A stretch of 64,000 nucleotides of DNA from Panicum virgatum (Eukaryota; Streptophyta; Magnoliopsida; Poales; Poaceae): positions 563,001-627,000 of the forward strand of contig NC_053148.1 of assembly GCF_016808335.1 (NCBI RefSeq), given 5' to 3'. The notes under the pieces were generated by a model. It was not told the DNA's origin and did no database searches. It saw only the letters and a list, made by a program, of their open reading frames with translations. The translations under genes and the position numbers were made by a program. Every line of letters starts with the position of its first letter. The stretch's first letter is position 1. Below, in pieces: positions 11,780-21,991 of the stretch.

Positions 11780-14700
11780 TGTAGCAGCACCGCCTAAATT
11801 AAACCGGCTTAAGTGCGCTAACCATCATCTTAATACTTAATCAAGTTACTGTGCACTTAAAATGGTATAATCTGACAGGCTGTCGGGTAAATCCCGATTA
11901 AACTACTGTACTCTAGGATCACAATTGCACTAGTAGACCCGTACGAAGACGAGCACATGTGATACCAGCATACAGAAATCTTCAAATTAATTTACAACAC
12001 AGGTTTTACACAAAAGTTTTAAGTACAAACGACAGAGTTCAAAACACAGCGGAAGTTTAAAACCGAGTTCGAAATACAATACGATAACCACAACGACGAT
12101 ACAAGGTGAGCTCCACATCCTGCCCACCGATGTGATGCCAACCTGCCCGATCTTCACGGAGAAGACGGGGCTCACTCGATGGTCCACCCAGGAGGAAGCG
12201 GTTGTCCAATCCAGGACGCACAAACCTCCTCGAAGTCAGCTGGGACACAACCTGCTCAGAAGTGTTACAACAACAACCCTGAGTATACTAATACTCAGCA
12301 AGGCTTACCCGACTTTGGGTATACTTAGCCCATTACCTAGACATGCAAAGCTTTTTGGCTCTGGAGTTCTTTTGCCGAAAGGCTGCTAGCAGTGAATCCT
12401 TACTTTCAATATTTTAGCCCCATTTAGTATATCAAGTATTAACTAAATTCGCCTAAGTAATTAGAGCACACATGGTGGATCAGGTTATCATTTAGCAAAA
12501 ACAAACCACGGATTCATTCTATTCTCACTTCCATTCTTTACTACGATGTGACAGAGAGATCAAGATTCTCTTATCCGAGAGAGACGGCGAATCGATCCGA
12601 TTTAACCTTGCAAGGTGGACCTAACTCACACGACACGTGAAAACCCTGTCGGGCCACACACGTCGACTGTTCCCATCATCACCCCGACGTCTGAATCACG
12701 CCTGCCAAAACCCGGGTGAAGGGTCCCTCACGGCGATCTCCCGGAGAACCCGGAGGCGACATACATTCCAACACCCGCCATCATCCCACTCCCAGAATAG
12801 CAGGTCGCGATTCAAAGTATCGTTGCAATTCAGGTAATTAGCTTACCGGTTTCGACTAACTCCTACTCCCGGCATGTGGTCAGTACTGTTCAAGCCTCGA
12901 TTAATGTGCCAACAACGGTACGGTCCTCAACCGACACAGACAGAGGCTTACTTCCCATTCATACCAAACTCTTACTTTAACTTGTCTCCGTCCGGTCTCC
13001 ACTTTCCTTTCTTTCCGTGTTTATACTCGAGAACTCTAACAAGAAGCATAGCCCTAACTCTCGCGAGTGACAGGATATCACTCGACTGCTACCGCGTTCC
13101 TATTTAGCAAAGCCTTTCTAATGCCACCTACAAGCTAGTAGGAACTCATAGGTACTTATAGAATTATGCAACTAGGGTTTTCATACAAATCCTATAGACG
13201 TAAATGCACAAATACGTAGATAAACATGGAATACTAAAAGTAAGGGTTATTCTCTGGGGCTTGCCATGCAGGTCAGCAGGGTTAGCAGCTTCTTCTGAAG
13301 CGTGCTCAACGGCTTCCTCCTGCTGCTCTTCTGCTTGCGGCTCCAGGACCGGCTCAGCAACTAGCTCGTAGACGGCTTCGTTCGCGGCGTCTACACGTAT
13401 GAAAAAGAATGTCATGCAATGGTTAGGACACAGTGCGATGCATGAGTGCTCATGATGAGATGCATTTCAAAACGATGCAATGCAATGCGGTTCAGAAGTT
13501 CAATTCGTTTTAGCCTGAAGTGTTTCCTTCAAAACAACCACTATTAAACTTGCTTTAGGGAAGCTAGGCACCTATAACAAACAGGATGAAGTAATAAAGC
13601 ATTGCTTAGCAATGGCGAAAAAGAAAATAAAGGAAAACTAAAGCTAGGAATTAGCTAAACACAAAAACTTAACATGCCGCAAGGATTTGGGTAGCACCAC
13701 TTTTCTATCATGAAAAACTACTGATAAGGAGTGAATAAATAAATTACCAACATTTATTGATATATAAAAGTATTTACTTTAACTCTAGAAAAGAAAATCA
13801 AGCAACAATAGGTCCACACACATGCACATAGACCATGCACCTGAGAATTTTCCAGTGGACTACACATGCAAGGAGTAAGCCACTACAAATTTTTCATAAT
13901 TTTTAGAGCAATAGAACAACCGGTATTAATTAAACTATTTTAAACACAACCCGAATTTTTAGCAGGGGCAAAAGTGACAATTCCCATGCACAAGTATTTT
14001 TCTTATGAAGATCTCGATTTTAGAAACCTAACAAAATTTAGTTTACATTTTTAGGATTTTTCTATGAATTATTTTGCAATTAAGAAATTTCAGCCAAAAT
14101 AAAGAAAAAAAACAAAACCTATCCTTAACCCCCTCTCTCACTGACCCGCGGGGCCCACACGGCAGTGGGACAGAGAGAGAAAAGGGGGCTCCCCTCCCCT
14201 GCTTTGCCTGCTTGCCCAGGCCGTGCACGCCGGCGGCGCCCTGGCGCGCGCGCGGCGGCCGTGGGGCGGCCATCCGGCGGCGCAGCGCGGGCGGCTCGCG
14301 CGCAGGGGCCCGCGCACCCGCGGCACGAGGCGGAGCGAGGCGGCAGTGCAAGGCCAGAGCGGCGGCGGCTTGCGGTGACGGTGGCGACTGGGCCATTCCG
14401 GCCGCGGCGGAGCAGGGCGACCGCGGGATGGGGCGGCGCGACGTCGAGGGAGGCTCGGCGGCCTCGGGGCGCGCGGCGGTGGCCCGCACGCTTGCGTAGG
14501 GCAGCCCCGCGGTGTGCGCGCGGCGGTGGCGGCGCGGCTACGGCGGCGCGGCCACGGTGGCCCCGCGGCGCTGCGGCGGCGGTGGCGCCGGAATCGAGCG
14601 GGGAAGAGGTCGAGAAGGAAGAGGAAGTCGCGGCCGAGCTCACTGTGGGCTCGATTTGGGCGGAGAAGGGACGGGAGAGGGAGCTCGACGGAGAGGGGCG

Positions 14701-15363
14701 GAGCTCGGCAGAGCGGCAATGGCGGACGGTGGTCTGCGGGCTCGATTCGGCCGTGGTGGGGTTCGACTGAGCTCGTGGAGGGGCGGAGGCTCTTCGGGGT
14801 GAGGCTAGGGAGGTCGGGGCGTGAGGAATCGAGGTGCGGGAGCGAGGGTTGGCCGGCGCAAGGCTCGGCGGCGGCTTTCTCGTGCTCTGCGCGACGCGAG
14901 CGCGAGGAAGGAGAAAGGGATGAGGAGGAACAGATGAGGGGCGTCGCGAGCGGATAAGGACGCCTCCGCGCGGCGTGCGAGGATCGCCAACGGCCGACGC
15001 GTGGAGGAGGCACGCCGACGGCCATAGTCGCCGGCATGGGCGCCGGGCGACACCGTGGCGAGTACAGGAGCGAATAGTGTTTGATTTTGTCCATTTTTGA
15101 CTCGTGTTTGACCATCCAAATCTCAAAATTTGATATAGGAACTTAAAATTTGGCTAAAATAAAAGTTGTAGAGCAAAAGAAGAGCTACAACTTTCGTTTT
15201 GGGCAAAAATTGATTTGAGGCTCGGATCAAGGAGAAAAACACTGTCGAACACGGCTAAAATGAAAGTTACTATGCGAACTCGATTAGCGCTAATGATAGT
15301 GATTAGCCTTGATTAGCAATTAAGCACGATATTAGCGAGCACGATTAACACAGGGGTGTTACA
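11780..15363 (-). mobile_element. Solo LTR of a long-LTR Gypsy-type element
   Basis: A 3584-bp insertion starts TGTAGCAGCACC, ends GGGGTGTTACA, and is flanked by the 5-bp TSD CAGAG at 11775-11779 and 15364-15368. On the minus strand it starts TGTAACACCCC, a common start for long-LTR Gypsy elements of grasses. I see no internal domain, binding site or second LTR, so recombination has left one LTR. The very GC-rich part (14140-15060) gives frames of up to 333 codons that I regard as non-coding. It contains the CTCAGCAAGG motif also found in the solo LTR at 30719. Confidence 0.82.
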
Positions 15364-15787
15364 CAGAGCCTTCCTACGATGAAGCTAAGACCCTTTGTGA
15401 TCTCGAGTGGCAGAGCCAGCCTATGATAGATCACAACTTATACACTAAGTAATCAAAAACTGGGAAACTAACACTCTACAAGAGAACTCAAACTTTTATT
15501 CACAGCTCAACTTGATACAACACGAGATGACAGTTACACTTTTTATTTGGCTATCCTACCATGACACTACACTAAATGACAATATTGCCATCTTCTACTT
15601 GAGATCTCTTATGCCATGGTATGGCAAAGGGGAGGGGAAAGGGGAGGGGAAAACCCCTATTTATAGGAATCCATGGTTCATATGGTGTTGCCATATGTCC
15701 ACCCTCTATACTATTCTACATTTCTAGAGTTTTCTCCATCTTTATCCTATCATACAAATATCTTTCCTTTAAAGAATTCTACACTTC

Positions 15788-17140
15788 TGAAAGGATCTTG
15801 GTGATGCCTAAAGGGGGTGGGTGAATAAGCGAACCTGAAAAACTTGACAAATTCTTCGAAATAATTAGTCCTATTGGAACTTCCGACCCTACACTAAGGT
15901 TTGAACAAAATTCAAAATTAAATATAAAATCAAAAAACCTGTTTGAATCAAAAGTTCACCAATGAGTAGTAGATACCTCTGCAAGCAATCTTATGCACTA
16001 AAATGACTCAACAAGAGAGATCGGGGCAAATTAGGTCTTACGTCAACAAGAACAATATATGAACAAGTAAAGCAATGACACAAAGATTTGTTCTTGAAGT
16101 TCACTTCCACAAAGAAAGCTACGTCTCCGTTGAGGAGCTCGCAAAGAGTTGGGTTGCCCTATAACCCTTATCCTCACCCAATCAACCACTTAGGAAGATT
16201 GAGTACTCACTAGCTCGTGTCCACAAAGGACAGGGTGATACAAACTTTCCGGGACGCTCACACATGAGAGGACGCTCCATGGGTGACCCTGAACCATCTA
16301 GGAGCAAGCTCCAAGAGTAACAAATGCGAATCGAGTTGTTGGAGATGCTTTTAGTGTCTTGAAAAGAACTTGGCTGCTCACTCTTGTCAAGAACTCAAGC
16401 TCACACTCAAATCTAGCTCACACCCAAGCCCTTGTTTGGATTCACTCAAGGAATAGCACTTGGAGGGAGTGGGGAGAAGTTTTGGGAGCTTGAGGAAGTG
16501 TTTTGGTCGAGTAAAGTCAGCAGCCAGAACTGAAGGGGGTGAAGGGGTATATATAGGAGCCCATCAAAAACTAGCTGTTACTATGTTGTTTATGTGCTTG
16601 TCGGAACTTCCGAGACTAGGTCTGAACTTCCGACCAGTTATTTTTCAACTGGCCGAGAGGGTTTTGTCGGAAACTACATAGGACCTAAGGGGTGGTCGGA
16701 ACTTCTGACCTTAGGTTGGAACTTCCGACCCATTATTTTCAGCTGGCCGAGGACCTATTGTCGGGAGAAGGCTGGCACTTCTGATGGGGGTCGGAACTTC
16801 CGACCCCTACTGAATTTTCTAGTTTAAGTGACCGTGAGTGCGTGGTGTCTTGTATCGGTTGTTAGCTTCCTAACTAGACACTTTAGCATCTCCAGACTAT
16901 CATTTCGCGTCCCTCTTAGTAGTACGGTGCTTTCTATACTCAAATTCAAAAAGGAAATAAATAAAGGTCTTCAATGTAGCTCATGCACCATTTCTTTAGC
17001 GAAAATGGGGTCGATACTTGCTCTTTTCACTTTCAATAATTTTAAATCCTGCTCATAACTCAATAAATGCATTAGATCCTTACTTGTGCGTGTCATTATC
17101 ATCAAAACCCACTTGGGGGGGGGGGGCAAATGCACTTACA
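15788..17140 (-). mobile_element. Solo Sirevirus-type Copia LTR
   Basis: A 1353-bp LTR starts TGAAAGGATC and ends GCACTTACA, flanked by the TSD ACTTC at 15783-15787 and 17141-17145. Features shared with the LTRs at 50058 and 54797 are the early GGGTGAATA block, a TATATATA box (about 16547-16554) and repeated short palindromes, here TCGGAACTTCCGA and variants (about 15868, 16600, 16621, 16695, 16713, 16789). The end (CATCAAAACCCACTTGGGG) is typical of grass Sirevirus LTRs. A run of 13 G lies near 17115. Confidence 0.85.
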
Positions 17141-17301
17141 ACTTCACCATGAAGCATGATAAATATTACTCATACTTGCTCTCCACTCTTATAGAACCTT
17201 CTTACCTTGGTATAATCTTATCCTCATGCATTGCAAAGTTAGTTTCTTGTGATTTCCATAATCTTCTAGAATGTTCCAAGTATGCATTGTATATTTCAAC
17301 A

Positions 17302-18000
17302 CTCCCCCTCAATGCATACTTGTCTTTGGTGATCGGACCACTGCGTGCCACCCCTTGCATCTTCTGTGCTCTGCCATTCTGAACCTTTTTTTTCTCTTGT
17401 CCTGGTGACATGACTCGATCTTCCTTCGACTTGTACTTCTCAACCTTTAGTAGGAGCTTCCCTATAGATTTGATATATCAACAGATACGTAGAGAAATCA
17501 TCTTGATGCTTCTTGTTGTATATATAGGATTGGTTTGCCTGACTGTTTTGTTCGAGTAATGCAACATTCAGATTCAATTTTGTTTTTGTTATATAAAATT
17601 CATGGCATTACTCTAGGTGACCACCTGTTGTCTGAAGCAGCAACAACCTTGTGATTTTTTCCCAAATGTTTCTTGGGTTCATTTGTAAATTGTCGTCCAT
17701 TCTTTGTACAGACATTTCCGGTTTTGGTGGAATTTTTGGCCGAGATGTATGCACTTACTCCCTCCATCCAAAATAAGTGTGCATGTTTCCACAATTATTC
17801 ATAAGATTATTGCTCCCTTCATTCTGAACTCTGAAGCAACACATGGTTGACGTTCTGGGCTCCTGCAGTGCACAGACACAAGCGGCCGATCGAATTTGTT
17901 GGATTCGGTTTCCGTTTCCAATTCTGCTGTACTGGCTGTTTCGATCCGATTCGTTTCCTGCATTGCCTCGCCTCTCTGCTCTCCTCTCCTCATCTCATCT
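17302..18000. other. Remnant of Copia internal DNA, then upstream DNA of the next gene
   Basis: 17302-17310 is the polypurine tract (minus strand) of the Copia element at 11690; only a short AT-rich internal remnant follows. A CTCCCTCCATCCAAAATAAG motif at about 17758-17777 resembles one end of a Stowaway MITE, but no partner end was found. Confidence 0.4.
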
Positions 18001-18011
18001 ACCTATAATTA

Positions 18012-18020
18012 TATATAAAA
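18012..18020 (+). promoter_or_regulatory. TATA box upstream of the DUF3615-like gene
   Basis: TATATAAAA lies about 65 bp before the ATG at 18085, in the orientation of the gene. Confidence 0.55.
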
Positions 18021-18084
18021 ACAAGGGTGCGTCAAGAGAGGATCATCTGATCGATCGCTCGATCACTCATCATCAACGACGGGG

Positions 18085-19095
18085 ATGGAGGACTGGATGA
18101 GGGTGGCGATGGAATTTTCGTCGCCGGCGCTGGAGGATCTTGTGCCGGATCTATCCCGCGAGGAGCATCTACGACTGCAGAAGCAATTCCGCGAGCGCGA
18201 GCGCATCTGGAAGCGGCACAACAAGTCTCCTCCTCCGTTGCCTCCGAGGTGTTCGGAGCAGTCGCGCGATGCCTTCATCTTTCCCAATGTCCTCCACACT
18301 CTCCGCCATTACAACGCCAGGCACCCAGGCGCCGAGTTCGACGCCGCCAAGCCCCTGATGGAGTGCTGCGTGGGGTTCAGGGGCACGTCTGGTTCCACCT
18401 CAACTTCTGGGCTCGCCGCCGAAGCACCACCAGCAGCAGCAGCAAGGTGATGATCAAGCACTTCTTCGCCGAGGTGCACTACAAGCCGGCGGCACTGGCA
18501 ACAAACACTAACTCATCAGCACCACCAGCAGCACTACTTGAACCAGTAATTCGCATCGTGGAAGTATGCACCATTATTGGTAAGTCGTCAGTAGTAATAC
18601 TACTGGCTACTCTCTCAGTTTTAAATTGTAAGTCATTACAATTTTCTTAAAGAGTGAAAATATTTTTAACCAAATTTATTATACAATAAAGTGCTAACAT
18701 TTATGATACCAAATAAATATTATTAGATTCTTCATTAAATATATTTTTATAGTACTATATCTTTTTGGTGCTATAAATCTTTATACTTTTTTTCTATAAT
18801 TTGATCAAACTTAAAAATAACTTGACTCTTAAAAAAAATTGGAATGACTTACAATTTAGGTTGTGCAGAATTAAATATACTCCTACATGACCACACAAGA
18901 AGTGCAGTGTGTGCTGAATTGAATTTTTTTTATTTTTATTTGGGTTTTGCAGAAGAGCCTCTTTCGCAGTACCGGAGCAGTTGCGCATTCTGCCCAGGCA
19001 GTTTCGATATTTTGCACCCCAAGGGGTCCCGGAAATTCGTATGTTGGTATGTGGAAACGACAAGGACCGGACAGAGCAACGCATGTCAGTGCAGG
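18085..19095 (+). pseudogene. DUF3615-like plant protein gene, frameshifted
   Basis: Exon 1 (18085-18579) starts MEDWMRVAMEFSSPALEDL and has a charged helical stretch and a LRHYNARHPG block. The continuation with a run of aromatic residues (HVWFHLNFWA) and FFAEVHYKP lies in another frame, so one base appears lost near 18378 in a G run. A GT donor at 18580 and an AG acceptor at 18951-18952 join it to exon 2, which carries CAFCPGSFDILHPKG. A second break follows: an apparent 8-bp insertion near 19040. The FAE, AFCP and HPKG blocks suggest the DUF3615 family, function unknown; this is from memory and not certain. Promoter and splice sites look normal, so decay is recent or the breaks are assembly errors. 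Confidence 0.6.
18608..18880. mobile_element. Stowaway-like MITE inside the gene's intron
   Basis: Imperfect terminal inverted repeats pair AAATTGTAAGTCATT (about 18623-18637) with AATGACTTACAATTT (about 18843-18857), extending inward through an A/T-rich AAGAGT arm. The left edge TACTCTCTCAGTTTTAAATTG resembles the Stowaway terminus with its TA target. The right terminus is diverged, so its exact end is uncertain. Confidence 0.6.
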
Positions 19096-19664
19096 TGCTC
19101 TTTTTTTTCTAGAGAGAAAAAAAACTTCTTAGCAACTTTTGAAAGGAAACAAAATTTTTGGTGGTGCACAGATGGAGAACTTTTGAAGTTTGTATATTAT
19201 ACAGGGAAGAGCAAATCTTTTTGATGAGAATTTTCTCTAGTCATATTTGTTGTTGTTGGTGGTGGGGACCGACAAAGGAAGAGCGAAACGGATCACAGCG
19301 AGAATCCAGAAGAGTCAACTGCATGCCAGGCATGCTGGTCAACGTCTTGTTCTTCACTTCTTTGTCATCAGGGACAAACGAGGGGGGTGATTTGTGTGGG
19401 AGCAGGAAATATAGAACACTTTGGGAAATGTTTCTGAAAATGATTGGAAAAATAAAAAAATGAATAAAAATGTTTGGAAGACATAAATTCGATAAGAAAA
19501 TTTGTAAAAAAAACTTTGGGAAAAAATCTATAACAAAAGTTATCAGAAAAAAGCTTTTGAAAAAAAGAAGTGAAAAAGCTTCGGCAGCCCGCCGACTGGA
19601 TGCGGCGGTGGCTGCATGGATCTGGTATGTACTAGATGGACTGGAGTTGGTATACGATCGACGA
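19096..19664. other. No feature recognised
   Basis: AT-rich sequence with several short open frames; no family motif or repeat boundary was seen. Confidence 0.4.
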
Positions 19665-19672
19665 TGATTCAT

Positions 19673-20112
19673 CACGGTTTTAAATAACGGGCTATGACAA
19701 ATAGTGGTGTATTTTTTCTCGAGGCTAAGAGGTTATAGCAGAGGCTATAGCGGACTACACCAAATAGCGGTTTACTACTAAATCATGAATAATACAAGTA
19801 ATAGATGCACAAAAATATAGTAAATAGTAAATTTCATAAATATAATTATATTTCTAGAGCTATCGAAATATCACTTAAGTTGACAATACAATAAAATTCA
19901 TACAATCAAATATTAAGTTATCCAAAATACCAAAACAGTAGCACTGAGATAAAGATAAGACTATAGCGGTGCTAAAACTATGCCATTTAGCGCAGCTATA
20001 GCGCAATTTAGCGTCCATAGCTGTCATAGCGGTACAAATACAAATAGCGTAGCGGGAGTCCTCTAAAAAAACTCCGCTATAGCGGGGCTATAGCCGGCTA
20101 TTTAAAACCATG
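19673..20112. mobile_element. hAT-type MITE, 440 bp, with 8-bp TSD
   Basis: Terminal inverted repeats CACGGTTTTAAATA (left) and TATTTAAAACCATG (right) match with one mismatch. The flanking repeat TGATTCAT occurs at 19665-19672 and 20113-20120. Eight-base duplication is the hAT hallmark. The inside holds many CTATAGC/GCTATAG and TAGCGG motifs in both orientations, so the whole element can fold on itself. It has no coding capacity. It ends about 70 bp past the stop codon of the minus-strand B3 gene, so it may lie in or near that gene's 3' untranslated region. Confidence 0.85.
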
Positions 20113-20180
20113 TGATTCATTGATTCTGGTATGCTATCTGCTAGCCGGCGGGCCGGTCCTCAAATCAAATCAAATATAAA

Positions 20181-20828
20181 TTAAAGCTGCAAATCAAGCA
20201 GCAGCAGCGGCTCCAGCTCCAGCTCCAGGTTGACGCCGAACAGCCGGAGGCATCGTCCGCGCGGCGCCTCTTCTTGCTCCTCTTTCATGGAGACGACGCG
20301 CGGCGGCGCCACCACCAAGCGCTGCTGCACCTGCTGCTGTGGCGGCACTAGAGGGACAGGGACAGGGACGACGGGCGCCCTCCTGCGGCGGCAGTCGATG
20401 AAGAGCCTGGCGCCGTCGCGGCAGAAGGAGACGGTGTCCCCAGCGGCGAGGCGCTTGTCGCGGACGTAGCGGCTCCAGCCCTTGGTCATCACGTAGCTCT
20501 GGCTGCTGCTCCAGAACGAGTAGCGGAACCGCCACGCCGTCGTCGCCGCCTCGCCACGGCCGCGCGCGTCGTGGAAGCACAGCACGGTGCCCCCCGCCCC
20601 CGGCAGCGGCAGGTGCTTCTCCGCCAGGTGCTTGGGCACCACCAGCCGGTTCAGCTTCCCCACGTCGCTCGGCGTCACCACCTTCTCGAACATGCGATCG
20701 CGCGGCCTGCAGCTGCCGCCGCTGTGGAGGCCTTGGCCTGCCGCCGCCGGCAGTCCTCCGGCGTCGTCTGATGGCCTGCTGCTGCTGCCGCTCTCCAGTG
20801 CATGCGCCAGGGCCATCTCGATCGACAA
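20181..20828 (-). CDS. B3-domain transcription factor (RAV/NGATHA type, no AP2)
   Basis: An intronless gene for a 215-residue nuclear DNA-binding protein. The B3 domain covers about residues 46-150: it starts [18 protein letters not shown], has [12 protein letters not shown], then [18 protein letters not shown] and [16 protein letters not shown]. No AP2 domain precedes it, so it belongs with the RAV-like/NGATHA-like B3 proteins. Near the C-terminus is RLFGVNLEL, the R/KLFGV motif known to give RAV-type proteins repressor activity. It overlaps an LxLxL (EAR-type) stretch, and the last five residues are LDLQL, a second EAR-type motif. It is therefore probably a transcriptional repressor. Glutamine- and proline-rich linkers separate domain and tail. 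The start gives a short serine-rich N-terminus; no alternative ATG is closer to the domain except its own first Met. Confidence 0.92.
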   Translation of the reverse strand: MSIEMALAHALESGSSSRPSDDAGGLPAAAGQGLHSGGSCRPRDRMFEKVVTPSDVGKLNRLVVPKHLAEKHLPLPGAGGTVLCFHDARGRGEAATTAWRFRYSFWSSSQSYVMTKGWSRYVRDKRLAAGDTVSFCRDGARLFIDCRRRRAPVVPVPVPLVPPQQQVQQRLVVAPPRVVSMKEEQEEAPRGRCLRLFGVNLELELEPLLLLDLQL

Positions 20829-20916
20829 GCTAGCAATCTAATGCAGCAGTTGACCAAGGCTTAGCCTGAGCTTGTGTGTTGGATTATTGGATCCCTCATT
20901 GCCCTGCCTTGTTCTG

Positions 20917-20925
20917 AATATATAG
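20917..20925 (-). promoter_or_regulatory. TATA box of the B3 gene
   Basis: CTATATATT on the minus strand, about 90 bp upstream of the ATG at 20828. The Copia element at 21106 sits only about 180 bp further upstream. Confidence 0.65.
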
Positions 20926-21105
20926 TGGTGCCACTGCCCAGGCTTAGCTCAGCTGGGGATTAGGACTACTTTTCCACTTGGCATTGGCAAGCAATTTGGC
21001 CGTTGGTTCTGGATCTGACGGTCAGCATGAACCCTGCACTGCGTTGACCTGATAATTTCCTTCGTCGTCGCGTCGTTTAGGTATGGAGATATATGGGTCA
21101 AAGGG

Positions 21106-21991
21106 TGTTGGAGTAATGGGCTTGGCCCATTTATTCTAAAGCATTAAAAGAATTTAAAGTCCACTATTAATGCTAGGGAATCAATGTTTAATTTCGTACC
21201 GGGAATTGAGGAGGATCTCAACCGACTTAAAAGGTGGACTTCTTGTACACCACTTGTGAAGCCGGTAAGAGGAGGACGGTGAACCACACGCGCGCGCGCT
21301 CGCTCGCCTCGCCGGGCCGGGCCGCGGCCGTGCGGTGCGGTGCGATGGCTATTTTGCCGTTGACAGCAATTAATCGTGCGATTAAACGTGCAATTAAATC
21401 TGTAATTAAACGTGCACCTGAGTCACTATATAAGGAGTGCCATTCCCCTTCCCCAATGCTAATTTCTGCGCGCACAGAATTAGCGTGAGCAGGCCTCCGA
21501 AACCTTGCTCGCCTTGAGATCCTGCACGGGATAGGCGGGCAATCAGGTTTTTGGGTAACGCTTTAGCGTGACTGCTCAAAAATACTAAGGCTTTGCCCGA
21601 TTGTACGACTACTTCCTGGTGGACGAGCCGAACGACTACGTCGACTACATTCTGGTGGCCGAACGACTACGTCGACTACATCTTGGTGACCGTTCGTGGG
21701 ACTGCACTGCGAACTTCTTCCTGCACCGATTTAGTTCGACTACTTCGACTGAGGCCAACCGAGTAGATATCTACTCCAGTTGGTAACAGCGCAGCCAATG
21801 CCTCCGGCAACGGCCCCGCTTTAGGGTACTCCCTGAAACTTTGGTTATTTATATTGTTTATGCTTATATATGTGATAAGTATAAACATGTTCACATGTTT
21901 TATTTTACTCCTTAAAGTCATAGAAATATTGCTATTTTATACATTTAATTTTGGAATTAAAATATACCGAAAATTGCCTAGTTTTCTAACA
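21106..21991 (+). repeat. 5' LTR of the Copia element (886 bp)
   Basis: Runs TGTTGGAG to CTAACA. A TATA box (CTATATAAGG, about 21426-21435) lies in the middle. Compared with the 3' LTR it lacks the expanded GC-rich repeat and a block of roughly 110 bp around the TATA box. Confidence 0.93.

Larger units (their letters stand above)
11690..17301 (-). mobile_element. Copia-type 3' LTR split by two nested solo LTRs
   Basis: Three pieces, 11690-11779, 15369-15787 and 17146-17301, join when the two nested insertions are removed, giving about 665 bp. The right edge reads TATTTCAACA followed by CTCCCCCT. On the minus strand that is a polypurine tract next to a terminal TGTTGAAATA. A minus-strand TATA box (CCTATAAATAGG, about 15658-15669) fits this orientation. 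The left edge, TGTATAAGATAC at 11690, is the best terminal TG but cannot be tested because the partner LTR is absent. No coding part of the parent element was seen. Confidence 0.55.

Noticed and set aside
14125..15126. Long GC-rich open frames of up to 333 codons on the minus strand
   Set aside because: They lie wholly inside a TSD-bounded solo LTR, overlap in several frames, and are Ala/Arg/Pro/Ser-rich without family motifs.
16594..16827. Possible regulatory or CRISPR-like array of repeated TCGGAACTTCCGA units
   Set aside because: Spacing is irregular, units vary, and they lie inside a Sirevirus LTR of a plant genome; described as LTR palindromes instead.
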